DNA of 34,128 nucleotides from Williamsia sp. (GTDB lineage: Bacteria > Actinomycetota > Actinomycetes > Mycobacteriales > Mycobacteriaceae): assembly GCF_016462415.1 (NCBI RefSeq), contig NZ_JAEMTF010000013.1:30970-65097 (forward strand), in the 5' to 3' direction. Shown one piece after another: positions 1-8,003 of the stretch. The position numbers were made by a program, and so were the translations under genes. The notes beneath the pieces are model-generated. The model saw only the letters and a list, made by a program, of their open reading frames with translations. It was not told where the DNA came from and searched no databases. The first letter of the stretch is position 1, and every line of letters starts with the position of its first letter.

Positions 1-1511
1 GTGGTCGGGTCGTGCAGGACGAGGACGTCGGGGGCGGCGAGGAGCGCGCGGGCCAGGGCGAGGCGTTGGCGCTGACCGCCGGACAGGCTCGCCCCCCGCT
101 CGGTCACCGGATGATCGAGTCCCGTCGGGTACAGCGCGACGACCTCGTCGGCGGCCGATGCCGCCAGCGCCGCGTCGAGAGCGCCCGGCGGGGCGCTCGC
201 CGAGGTACCCCAGTCGATGTTCGACCCCAGCGTGCCCGTGAACAGATGGGCGTCGTGGTGCTCGACGACGAGCGCGTGCCGTCGGGTGCCGGTCGGGATG
301 TCCTCGATCCGGCGGCCGTCGACGGTGACCGATCCCGCGGGTGCGGTCGGATCACCGGCCAGCAGTTCCACGAGGGCGACCGCATCGCGTGCCGACGGCG
401 CGAGCACGGCCACGTACTCCCCCGGCGCGATGTCGAGGACGAAGTCGGTGAGTCCACCGTGGGCGCGAGCGTCGATGCGCACCGCACCACGGGTGTCGGT
501 CGGTGTGGACCCGCCCGATTCGGCGTCGGTATCGGCCTCGCCGCGCAGCGGCGGCGCGGCCAGCACCTGCGCGACACGATTCGCGCTGGCCCGGGCCTCG
601 GCCACCCAGCTCGGCACGATGGCCAGCAGGGCGAAGGGGTCGATGAGGAACTGCGCGAGGCCGATGACGGTGATCAGGGCACCGATGCCCATGTCGCCGG
701 TGAGCGCGAAGTACACCGCGGCGACCGCGACCCCCATGGCGGCCAGCGCGCCGGCCGCAGCGGAGGCGCCCGCGTGCACGCTCTGGATCCGCGCAGCACG
801 CAGGGCGGCGGCCAACGAGGTGCGGCTCGAGCGTCGGTATCGGTCGGACGCGGCACCGGTGGCCCCGATCCCCTGCAGCGGTCGGAGTCCGCTCACGAGG
901 TCGGTGGCCAGTCCCGAGGTGCGGCCGACCGTGTCCTGCTGCGCCTCGACGCGGCGCGCGATCAGGGGCGCGGTGACCTGCAGACCCAGCACCACGACGG
1001 GGATGCCGACGAGCACCATCGCGCCCAGCACCAGGTCGATCGTCAGCAGCACCACGCCGCAGGCGACGGTCCCGACGACCGCGCTCACGACGCGCGGGAT
1101 GTAGTCGATGACGTACGAGGTGTTGTCGGCGTCGGTCGTGGAGATCGACAGCAGTTCGCCCGACGACCAGGCGTCGTCGCGACCGGCCGCGACGGCCAGC
1201 CCGCCGGGTTCGAGTGCACGACCGCTGAGTTCGTCGCGCAGCAGGTGTGATTCGCGCGCGATCCCGAACATCAACTGCCGGGCGCCGAGGCGGTAGAGGA
1301 CGGTGAGCACGACGAAGACCGCGGCGAGCACGGCCGTCCACACGGCTATCGAGACATAGGAACCGGACGAGACGGCGCGATCGACGATCACGCCGATGAG
1401 GATCGGGATCGCGACCTCACACAGCTGATACCCGGCGATGAGGACCGAACCGCCCACCAGCCATCGGGCGTTGCGGGTGATGGTCCGGCGCAGGACCCAT
1501 CCCCCGGTCAC
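1..1511 (-). CDS. ABC exporter half-transporter (TMD-NBD), C-terminus cut by window edge
   Basis: This frame is open from a GTG at 1511 to the left edge of the window, so the C-terminus is missing. The N-terminal ~300 residues form a six-helix exporter membrane domain and the rest is a nucleotide-binding domain. The signature LSGGQRQR is intact. The Walker A position reads APSARDAVA with no GxxGxGK[ST], and the Walker B region reads VLVLHDPT, so the Asp-Glu pair is His-Asp. The NBD is therefore degenerate, as in one half of heterodimeric exporters, and it should need a partner with good Walker motifs, probably encoded further left. The protein is a clear paralogue of the one at 5371-7119. The GTG overlaps the mbtH stop (GTGA), so the two genes are co-translated. 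Context suggests siderophore export; the substrate is inferred. Confidence 0.9.
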   Translation of the reverse strand, partial: MTGGWVLRRTITRNARWLVGGSVLIAGYQLCEVAIPILIGVIVDRAVSSGSYVSIAVWTAVLAAVFVVLTVLYRLGARQLMFGIARESHLLRDELSGRALEPGGLAVAAGRDDAWSSGELLSISTTDADNTSYVIDYIPRVVSAVVGTVACGVVLLTIDLVLGAMVLVGIPVVVLGLQVTAPLIARRVEAQQDTVGRTSGLATDLVSGLRPLQGIGATGAASDRYRRSSRTSLAAALRAARIQSVHAGASAAAGALAAMGVAVAAVYFALTGDMGIGALITVIGLAQFLIDPFALLAIVPSWVAEARASANRVAQVLAAPPLRGEADTDAESGGSTPTDTRGAVRIDARAHGGLTDFVLDIAPGEYVAVLAPSARDAVALVELLAGDPTAPAGSVTVDGRRIEDIPTGTRRHALVVEHHDAHLFTGTLGSNIDWGTSASAPPGALDAALAASAADEVVALYPTGLDHPVTERGASLSGGQRQRLALARALLAAPDVLVLHDPT

Positions 1512-1726
1512 GCCCGCATCTGCTCCCGGAGGGAGCGCGGACGCATGTCGGTCCAGTTCTTCTCGATGTGGTCGAGGCAGCTCGCGCGGTCGGTCCCGGT
1601 GTCGCCGAACACGACGGTCCAGCCACCGGGGACGTCGGAGAACGACGGCCACAGCGAATACTGGTCCTCCGCGTTCACCAGCACCACGAAGGTGCCGTCG
1701 GTGTCGTCAAAAGGATTGCCGGACAA
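1508..1726 (-). CDS. mbtH: MbtH-like NRPS accessory protein
   Basis: This 72-residue protein has the full family pattern: NPFDD near the start, SLWPxFxxVPxGW in the middle, and CLDxIExNWTDMRPxSL at the end. MbtH proteins bind and activate NRPS adenylation domains, so a siderophore NRPS is expected nearby, most likely left of the window. I chose the TTG at 1726 because it gives the usual (M)SGNPFDD terminus and has an AGAGGAAG ribosome site a few bases upstream. The longer in-frame extension to 1822 is Arg-rich and unlike the family. The stop overlaps the GTG of the downstream ABC gene. The gene diverges from the formyltransferase gene, with an iron box between them, so iron repression is likely. 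Confidence 0.95.
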   Translation of the reverse strand: MSGNPFDDTDGTFVVLVNAEDQYSLWPSFSDVPGGWTVVFGDTGTDRASCLDHIEKNWTDMRPRSLREQMRA

Positions 1727-1792
1727 TCCACTTCCTCTCGTCGAGCGTCGGCACCGGGCGCACGAACGCGTGGCGCCCGCGGTGCGGACGCA

Positions 1793-1823
1793 TTTGATAC
1801 CTGAACGGGGCGATGGTATCAAA
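1793..1823. promoter_or_regulatory. Inverted repeat with outward-facing -10-like arms
   Basis: TTTGATACC (1793-1801) and GGTATCAAA (1815-1823) are perfect 9-bp inverted arms with a 13-bp spacer. Each arm read outward contains TATCAA, which could serve as a -10 for mbtH (left) and for the formyltransferase (right). The right arm overlaps the iron box by three bases. It could be paired promoters or a second operator; I cannot tell which. Confidence 0.5.
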
Positions 1824-1839
1824 GGTAAGGCTAACCAAA
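1821..1839. promoter_or_regulatory. DtxR/IdeR-type iron box
   Basis: AAAGGTAAGGCTAACCAAA matches the 19-bp actinobacterial iron-box consensus (TTAGGTTAGGCTAACCTAA) at 15 of 19 positions by my count, including the whole GGT..AGGCTAACC core. It lies between mbtH and the formyltransferase gene and just downstream of a possible -10 (TATCAA, 1817-1822). Bound Fe-IdeR/DtxR would then block rightward transcription, and probably leftward as well. Confidence 0.8.
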
Positions 1840-1863
1840 TCGGTGGCCAGGCAAGGGGTGACT

Positions 1864-2811
1864 GTGCGCGTCGTGATGCTGGGCTACCAGACCTGGGGAC
1901 ACAAGACCCTGGAGGCGTTGGTCAAGTCACGTCATCAGGTCGAGCTGGTGGTGACCCACCCACCGAGCGAGCACTCCTACGAGTCGATCTGGGCCGACTC
2001 GGTGGAAGATCTCGCCCGCAGCGAGGGTATCGATGTCCACCTCGCGAAGCGACCCACCGACGAGTTGATCGCCGCTGTCACCGACATCGCGCCCGACGTG
2101 ATGGTGGCCAACAACTGGCGTACCTGGCTCCCCCCGGAGCTGTTCGCCATCCCCGAGCACGGGACACTGAACCTCCACGACTCGCTGCTGCCCGAGTTCA
2201 CCGGCTTCTCGCCCGTCATCTGGGCACTCATCAGCGGTGCGTCGCAAACGGGTCTGACCGCGCACATGATGGACGACGACCTCGACACCGGCGGCATCAT
2301 CACCCAGCGCGCCGTGCCGATCACCGACACCTCCACCGGTACCGGTCTGGTGCAGGCGACCATCGATCTCATCCCCGAGGTGCTCATCGAGGCGCTCGAC
2401 GCGATCGAGTTCGGGACCGCCGAGCTGACCCCACAGGACCTGAGCCGACGGACCTTCTTCCACAAGCGCGCCGACATCGACAGCCTGGTCGACTGGACGA
2501 AGCCCGCCGGCGAGATCGAGCGGTTCGTGCGCGCTCTGCAGGACCCGTATCCCAACGCCTACACGTGGTTTCACGGTGAGCGGTTGCGTATCACCGCCGC
2601 GCACCTCTCACGCAGCATCTACGGCGGGACGCCCGGCCGGGTGTTCATCGCCGAGGACGACGGGATGGTCATCGTCGCGGGCAGCGAGGCGTACCGCGGG
2701 GGCTCGCGGGGCCTGGTCATCGACCGGTTGCGCACCGACGACGGTGTCGAGCACAAGGCGTTGGACTACTTCACCCGCGGCGGCGGGTACCTGACGAACA
2801 CACCTGCCTGA
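1864..2811 (+). CDS. Formyltransferase (Fmt-like) for siderophore hydroxamate assembly
   Basis: The protein has 315 residues and a formyl-THF transferase fold. [13 protein letters not shown] near residues 105-117 is the family signature. N103, H105 and D141 (in DLDTGG) occupy the catalytic Asn-His-Asp positions of methionyl-tRNA formyltransferase. The opening [18 protein letters not shown] and the [10 protein letters not shown] motif match the CchA/Rft type, which formylates N5-hydroxyornithine for siderophores such as coelichelin and rhodochelin. It is therefore more likely a siderophore tailoring enzyme than housekeeping Fmt. The GTG at 1864 follows AAGGGG with good spacing; GTG 1858 is possible. 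The ATG at 1813 would lie inside the iron box and add unconserved residues. No hydroxylase or NRPS gene is visible here; both would lie outside. Confidence 0.9.
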   Translation: MRVVMLGYQTWGHKTLEALVKSRHQVELVVTHPPSEHSYESIWADSVEDLARSEGIDVHLAKRPTDELIAAVTDIAPDVMVANNWRTWLPPELFAIPEHGTLNLHDSLLPEFTGFSPVIWALISGASQTGLTAHMMDDDLDTGGIITQRAVPITDTSTGTGLVQATIDLIPEVLIEALDAIEFGTAELTPQDLSRRTFFHKRADIDSLVDWTKPAGEIERFVRALQDPYPNAYTWFHGERLRITAAHLSRSIYGGTPGRVFIAEDDGMVIVAGSEAYRGGSRGLVIDRLRTDDGVEHKALDYFTRGGGYLTNTPA

Positions 2812-2917
2812 GGCGCTCGCCCCACAGATGCCGGGGCCGGTTGTCGGTGGTCAGTTGTACGGTTCGCTCCATCTTGTTCGTCCGCGTCGCCCCGGCGACT
2901 CGTTCTCTGGAGTGCAC

Positions 2918-3565
2918 ATGACCGATCCACAGCTGTCCCTCGTCGCCGCCCTGCTCGACCGTTCCGGCTCCATGCAGTCCATCGCCGACGACACCCGTGG
3001 CGGTTTCGACGCGTTCGTCGCGAAGGAGCGGGAGGCCGACGGGCGGACCGTCGTGACGCTCGCGCAGTTCGACAACGTCTACGAGTTGGTCTACGAGAAC
3101 CGTCCGATCGCCGATGTCCCGCCACTGGAGTTGCTGCCGCGCAACGCCACCGCACTCTATGACGCCATCGGGAAGCTGGTCACCGACGTGGGCGTGGCGC
3201 TCGCCGCGAGACCCGAGCACGAGCGCCCCGGGTCGGTCACCGTCGTGGTGATGACCGACGGCCACGAGAACTCCAGCCGGGAGTGGACGAACTCCGCTGT
3301 GCGGGCGTTGATCACACAGCAGGAGCGGGTCTACGACTGGGACTTCGTGTTCCTCGGGTCCAACATCGATGCGGTGGAGGTCGGCGCCGATCTCGGTTTC
3401 GACCGTGAGAAGTCGATGACCTACACCTCATCGCCCGCCGGTGTCGCCGCCGCCTTCGAGTCGGTCTCGGGATACCAGGGGCGCAAGCGGAAGTCGCGGC
3501 GCGCCGGCACCGTACCGACCGGCGGGTTCACCACGACCGAACGGCAACGCTCCCGCGGGGAGTGA
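2918..3565 (+). CDS. von Willebrand factor type A domain protein
   Basis: This 215-residue cytosolic protein is essentially one VWA domain. The metal-site motif DRSGSM (D14, S16, S18) follows a hydrophobic strand, and VVVMTDGHENSS gives the later acidic metal ligand. The C-terminus is basic and low in complexity. There is no signal peptide or membrane segment. The ATG at 2918 begins a normal VWA strand; the upstream in-frame extension to 2828 has no family support. The gene ends 6 bp before the convergent ABC operon and starts 107 bp after the formyltransferase gene. Its role is unknown, and a link to siderophore metabolism rests only on location. Confidence 0.85.
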   Translation: MTDPQLSLVAALLDRSGSMQSIADDTRGGFDAFVAKEREADGRTVVTLAQFDNVYELVYENRPIADVPPLELLPRNATALYDAIGKLVTDVGVALAARPEHERPGSVTVVVMTDGHENSSREWTNSAVRALITQQERVYDWDFVFLGSNIDAVEVGADLGFDREKSMTYTSSPAGVAAAFESVSGYQGRKRKSRRAGTVPTGGFTTTERQRSRGE

Positions 3566-3571
3566 CCCGGT

Positions 3572-5371
3572 TCAGCTCGATCGCGCGTTCCAGGCGTCCC
3601 ACAGCTCGGCGTAGCGCCCGCCTGCTGCGGCGAGATCATGGTGCGTGCCGTCCTCGACGACGCGGCCGTGCTCGAGCACCACGACCCGGTCCGCGGCCGC
3701 AGCCTGTGTGAGTCGATGTGCGACAACCAGAGTCGTGCGGCCGCGCGTGGCCGCGGCGGCGGCCTGCTCCAGACCCCGGGCACCGAGGCTGCCCGCCTCG
3801 GCCGTCGCCTCGTCGAGGACGGCGACCGCGGGATCGGCCAGGACGAGCCGGGCCAGGGCGAGCTGTTGGGCCGCCGCCGCGGTGAGCTCATGGCCGAGTT
3901 CGCCGATCACGGTGTCCATCCCGTCGGGAAGGGCGTCGACCCATTCCAGCGCGCCGACCACGTCGAGGGCGGCACGGACCTCGTCCCGTCCGGCCGTCGG
4001 GTGGGCCAGTCGCACATCGTCGACGAGAGGGCCGGCGAAGACGTGCACCTCCTGGCTCACGATGGTGACCTGTCGACGGAGCTGGTCGACGGTGAGGTCG
4101 GCGACCGGGACCCCGCCGATCCGAGCCGATCCGCGGGTAGGTGCGTACTGGCCGGCGGCGATCGCCGCGAGCGTCGTCTTGCCCGCGCCGGTCGACCCGA
4201 CCAGGGCCACCCGCTCGCCGGGCGCGATCCGGATGCTCACCCCGTGCAGCACCGGATGCCCGGGGGTGTAACCGAACTCGATGTCGGACAGCTCCAACGA
4301 GGTGTCGGTCGGTTCGGCGAGCACCTCGGTCGGCCGGGTGGCATCGTCGGGGATGTCGACCACACCGACGAGTCGCGCCAGGCTTGCGCCCGCGGACTGC
4401 ACCTCGTCGAAGCTGTGCAGGATGGTGGCGATCGGGAAGAACAGCCGGTGGAACAGCAGGGCGGCCGCGGTGGCCGCGCCGACGGAGACCATGTCCCCGC
4501 GCACCAGGAAGAAGCCGGTGATGAGGACGGCGGCCAGGCCGACGAACTCGGCGCGGTTGGTGCGTCCGACGAATCGGGTGAACAGCGTGACGATCCCGAT
4601 GGAGATGTCACGTGCGCGCACGGCGGCGGCGTCGATCTCGCCGAGGTGCCGGTCCTCGAGTCCGTAGGCGTGCACGGTTCGCGCGCCGACCATCGCCTCC
4701 ATCAGCTTCTGTGAGCGGGTGGCGACGGCCCTGCGCTGCACCGCGTATCGCGGTGCCGACCGGGTGAGATACCACCGGAGGCTGACGATGTAGAGCGGCG
4801 CGGCCAGCAGACCGGCCAGCCCCAGTCTCCAGTCGAGCCCGGCCATCGCCGCGATGCCGAGAATCGCCATCAGCATCGACGTGATCATCGTCGGCAGCAC
4901 ATCGGTCACGGCGCGGCCGATGGTGTTGACATCGTCGCCGATGCGCGACAACAGATCTCCCTTGCCCGCCTGCTCGACTGTCGTGGTCGGAAGGGTCAGG
5001 GATCGCTCGATCACGCGTTCGCGCAGACGTGCCAGCAGCGTCTCGCCCAGCTTGCTGACCAGATACGTCGACACCCCGGTGGTGATCCCGCCGACGATGG
5101 CGGCGACGACGATGACCACCGCGATCACGGTGATCGACGAGACCGGATCGCGGTCGCGTACGCGGTCGATCAGTTCGGCGAAGACGTAGGTGGGCAACAC
5201 CGACGCCCCGGCCGCGACGATGCCGACCAGCAGCATCACGGTGGTCGAGCCGGCGTTGCGACGCAGCTCGGCGCGCAGCCATCGCCAGGAGTCGCGGGCG
5301 GTCGCGATCGGGAGGAGCGTGTCGGGGGCGTCGGCGGGATCGTCGGTCGCCGTGGTCGAAAGAGCGGCCAT
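3572..5371 (-). CDS. ABC exporter half-transporter, catalytic-Walker partner
   Basis: This 599-residue protein is a six-TM exporter domain (about 40-320) plus an NBD. Walker A is canonical (GSTGAGKTT, 392-400), Walker B has Asp520-Glu521, and the switch His is H552. The signature LSGGQ, however, is replaced by LTAAAAQQ (496-503). This is the exact complement of the upstream partner at 5371-7119, which keeps LSGGQ but has lost its Walker residues. The two should form a heterodimer with one working ATP site. The ATG overlaps the partner's stop (TGATG), so it is the last gene of the SIP-Fep operon. Siderophore export or recycling is inferred from context. Confidence 0.93.
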   Translation of the reverse strand: MAALSTTATDDPADAPDTLLPIATARDSWRWLRAELRRNAGSTTVMLLVGIVAAGASVLPTYVFAELIDRVRDRDPVSSITVIAVVIVVAAIVGGITTGVSTYLVSKLGETLLARLRERVIERSLTLPTTTVEQAGKGDLLSRIGDDVNTIGRAVTDVLPTMITSMLMAILGIAAMAGLDWRLGLAGLLAAPLYIVSLRWYLTRSAPRYAVQRRAVATRSQKLMEAMVGARTVHAYGLEDRHLGEIDAAAVRARDISIGIVTLFTRFVGRTNRAEFVGLAAVLITGFFLVRGDMVSVGAATAAALLFHRLFFPIATILHSFDEVQSAGASLARLVGVVDIPDDATRPTEVLAEPTDTSLELSDIEFGYTPGHPVLHGVSIRIAPGERVALVGSTGAGKTTLAAIAAGQYAPTRGSARIGGVPVADLTVDQLRRQVTIVSQEVHVFAGPLVDDVRLAHPTAGRDEVRAALDVVGALEWVDALPDGMDTVIGELGHELTAAAAQQLALARLVLADPAVAVLDEATAEAGSLGARGLEQAAAAATRGRTTLVVAHRLTQAAAADRVVVLEHGRVVEDGTHHDLAAAGGRYAELWDAWNARSS

Positions 5372-7119
5372 CAGCGCAGCACCGCCCGACGGTAGTCGTC
5401 GTCGGACTCGCTGAGCTCGGCGTGCGAGCCGGAGGCGGCCACCCCGTCGCCGCGCAGCACCACGACCCGGTCGACGCCGGCCAACAGGGTGGGGCTGCTC
5501 GTGACCAGGACGGTGGTGAACCCGGTCTCGCCGCGGTGGCGCATCGCGGTGATCCCGTCGGCGACGGTCTTCTCGGTGACCGAGTCGATGGCGGTGGTCG
5601 GGTCGTGCAGCACCAGTACCGACGGCTCGACGAGCAGCGCCCTGGCCAACGCGACGCGCTGACGCTGACCGCCGGACAGGCTCGAGCCGCGCTCGGTCAC
5701 CGGCGCGTCGAGGCCCGCATCGTGCATGGTCACCACGTCGGTCGCCGCCGAGGAGCGCAGCGCGTCGGTGACGAGCTCGGGGTCGGGATCCGGCGCGCCC
5801 GCGGTGATGTTCGACCCGAGGGTGCCGGTGAAGATGTCGGTGATGTGCGGCTCGACGACCATGGCGTCGCGCGCCTGCCGGTGCTCGATCTCGTGCAGGT
5901 GGTTCGCCCCGAGCCGCACGGTCCCGCGGTACTCCTCCGGCGGGACCCGACCGGACAGGATCGCGACGAGCGCCTCGGCGTCGGCCGAGTTCGGTGCGAC
6001 GACGCCCAGGAACTCGCCGGGTTCGACGGTCAGGTCGACCCCGTCGAGGGAGCCGTAGCCCAGCCCCGACAGTTGCAGTCCGTAGGGCGGCTCACCCGGG
6101 TCGCGCTCGCCGTCGGGCAGCAGCGACGGTGCCGCGAACACCAGCGACAGCCGGTTGGCCGACGCCCGTGCCTCGGCGACCCAGCTCGGGACCACCGTCA
6201 GCTGGGTGAGCGGCTCGATGAGGAACTGCGCCAGTCCGATGACGGTGACGAACTGTCCGATGCTGATGTGGCCGTCGAGCGCGAGCCATCCGGAGGCGAT
6301 CGCGATACCCGCGGACAACAGATTGCTGATGGTCGCCGACACGCCGGCGAACCCGCGCTGGGTGCGCGCCGCGCGCAAGGTCGCCTGCAGCGAGGTCTGG
6401 CTGATGTCCCGATAGCGTTGCGCGGCGGCCTGTTGCGCCCCGATGCCCCGCAGCGGACGCAACCCGGCGACGAGGTCGGTGGCCACGGCGGTGGCCCGGC
6501 CCACCGTCTCCTGCTGGTCCTGCACGCGGCGGGTGATCAGCGGTGCGCTCAGGTGCAGGACGGCGAGCACGACCGGTGTGCCCACCAGGACACCGAGTCC
6601 CAACGGCACGTTGATGATCATCAGCGCGACGGCACACGCGAGGGTGGCGGTGACGGCCTCGACGATCCGCGGGATGTAGTCGAGCATGTACGAGGTGTTG
6701 TCGGCATCGCTGCCGGCGATGGTGAGCAGCTCACCCGACCGCAGGTCGGTGCGAACGCCTCTCGGCGAGAGGATCTTCGCGGCGACCTCGACGCGCAGGG
6801 TGCATCCCTCCCCCGCCTCGGCCCAGGTGAGGATCCGCGCACCGAACCGCCAGGTGAGCGTCAGCGCCATGAACAGACCGAACAGCACCGCGATCCACAC
6901 GACCAGTGCACCGAGGTCGCCGGTGCTGACCGCCTTGTCGATGACGACGCCGATCACGACGGGCACGAGCACCTGGGTGATCTGGTGCAGGCCGTAGAGC
7001 AGGGAGCCGGTGGTCAGCCAGCGGCGGTTACGAGCCATCCCGAGCAGCAGGATGCGAGAGCCGGTGAGCACGGTGGCCGACCGGGTCTCGCGCGTACTGC
7101 TCGTGTCCGCGGCGCTCAT
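5371..7119 (-). CDS. ABC exporter half-transporter, degenerate-Walker partner
   Basis: This 582-residue TMD-NBD protein retains SLSGGQRQR (480-487). Its Walker A site reads APNSADAEA (375-383) and lacks the lysine. Walker B reads VLVLHDPT with His505-Asp506 in place of Asp-Glu, and the switch His is replaced by SSP near 541. It can donate a signature motif but should not hydrolyse ATP itself, which fits the neighbouring half-transporter at 3572-5371. The ATG at 7119 overlaps the stop of the FepC-like gene (ATGA). The 74 extra residues of the longest ORF are Arg-rich and lie antisense to coding sequence, so I rejected that start. It is paralogous to the gene at 1-1511. Confidence 0.93.
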   Translation of the reverse strand: MSAADTSSTRETRSATVLTGSRILLLGMARNRRWLTTGSLLYGLHQITQVLVPVVIGVVIDKAVSTGDLGALVVWIAVLFGLFMALTLTWRFGARILTWAEAGEGCTLRVEVAAKILSPRGVRTDLRSGELLTIAGSDADNTSYMLDYIPRIVEAVTATLACAVALMIINVPLGLGVLVGTPVVLAVLHLSAPLITRRVQDQQETVGRATAVATDLVAGLRPLRGIGAQQAAAQRYRDISQTSLQATLRAARTQRGFAGVSATISNLLSAGIAIASGWLALDGHISIGQFVTVIGLAQFLIEPLTQLTVVPSWVAEARASANRLSLVFAAPSLLPDGERDPGEPPYGLQLSGLGYGSLDGVDLTVEPGEFLGVVAPNSADAEALVAILSGRVPPEEYRGTVRLGANHLHEIEHRQARDAMVVEPHITDIFTGTLGSNITAGAPDPDPELVTDALRSSAATDVVTMHDAGLDAPVTERGSSLSGGQRQRVALARALLVEPSVLVLHDPTTAIDSVTEKTVADGITAMRHRGETGFTTVLVTSSPTLLAGVDRVVVLRGDGVAASGSHAELSESDDDYRRAVLR

Positions 7120-8003
7120 GCCTCGCGCACGTCGGGGACGGCCGAGAGGTCCCGCCTGGCGCGGGCGGTCCGCGAGGCACGCGGGATCACCATCGGGGTG
7201 CCGGTCTCCGGGTCGTCGATGATCTGGCAGCGCAGCCCGTAGACGTCCTCGACCAGCTCGGCGGTGATGACGTCGGCGGGATCGCCCTGCGCCACTATCG
7301 ATCCCGACTTCATGGCGATGATGTGGTCGGCGAAGCGGCACGCATGGTTGAGGTCGTGCAGCACGGCGACGATCGTGCGGTCCTGCTCGGCGTTGAGCTC
7401 GGCGAACAGGTCGAGCAGCTCGATCTGATGGGCGATGTCGAGGAACGTCGTCGGCTCGTCGAGCAGGATCAAGGGCGTCTGCTGGGCGAGGACCATCGCC
7501 ACCCAGACGCGTTGGCGTTGCCCACCGGACAGTTCGTCGACCGGTCGCCCGGCGATGGACGTGACGCCGGTGGCCTCCATCGCCTGCGCCACCGCACGCT
7601 GATCGTCACGGGAGTACTGGCGCATGACCTTCTGGTGCGGGAAGCGTCCCCGGGCGACGAGGTCGGCGACGGTGATGCCCTCGGGGGCGATCGACGACTG
7701 CGGGAGCAGGCCGAGTCGGCGCGCGACCTCCTTCGTCTTGAGCGAGGTGATGTCGGCGCCGTCGAGGATGACGTGTCCGGCCGTCGGCTTGAGCAGGCGG
7801 GCCAGCCCGCGGAGCAGCGTGGACTTGCCGCAGGCGTTGGGGCCGACGATCGCGGTGATCGCACCGGTGGGGATGTCCACGCTCAAGCCGTCCACGATCG
7901 CCGCGGCGCCGTATCCCAGCGAGAGGTCACGTGCGCCCAACGAGGTGTGTGTCATCGACTTCTCCTGTGTCATCTTCTCCTGGGTCATCTTCTCCTGGGT
8001 CAT
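7116..8003 (-). CDS. FepC-type iron-siderophore ABC importer ATPase
   Basis: This is a single-domain ATPase of 295 residues from the first start, or 279 from the last. Walker A is GPNACGKST (54-62), the signature is LSGGQRQR (158-165), and Walker B is LILLDEPT (178-185). TFLDIAHQIELLDLF and VLHDLNHACRFAD are typical of ferric-siderophore and cobalamin importers. It should energise the two FecCD permeases encoded just upstream. The first ATG (8003) overlaps the permease stop. The start is ambiguous because three 15-bp repeats give four consecutive ATGs (8003, 7988, 7973, 7955), each with its own Shine-Dalgarno. Domain homology begins only after the last one, so MTHTSLGARDLSLGYG is probably the native terminus. 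Confidence 0.95.
   Translation of the reverse strand: MTQEKMTQEKMTQEKSMTHTSLGARDLSLGYGAAAIVDGLSVDIPTGAITAIVGPNACGKSTLLRGLARLLKPTAGHVILDGADITSLKTKEVARRLGLLPQSSIAPEGITVADLVARGRFPHQKVMRQYSRDDQRAVAQAMEATGVTSIAGRPVDELSGGQRQRVWVAMVLAQQTPLILLDEPTTFLDIAHQIELLDLFAELNAEQDRTIVAVLHDLNHACRFADHIIAMKSGSIVAQGDPADVITAELVEDVYGLRCQIIDDPETGTPMVIPRASRTARARRDLSAVPDVREA
7959..8003 (-). repeat. Triplicated 15-bp start/ribosome-site unit
   Basis: Three head-to-tail 15-bp units, ATGACCCAGGAGAAG twice and ATGACACAGGAGAAG once, encode MTQEK three times. Each unit holds a start codon and an AGGAG placed correctly for the next ATG. The native start after the array is ATG 7955, and AGGAGGA upstream of 8003 serves the first. 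The third unit differs by one base. Slippage or unequal exchange at this array could change the N-terminus without shifting the frame. Confidence 0.9.

Noticed and set aside
1864-2811. Housekeeping methionyl-tRNA formyltransferase
   Set aside because: The [13 protein letters not shown] start, the iron box and the mbtH neighbour point to a siderophore formyltransferase of the CchA/Rft kind.
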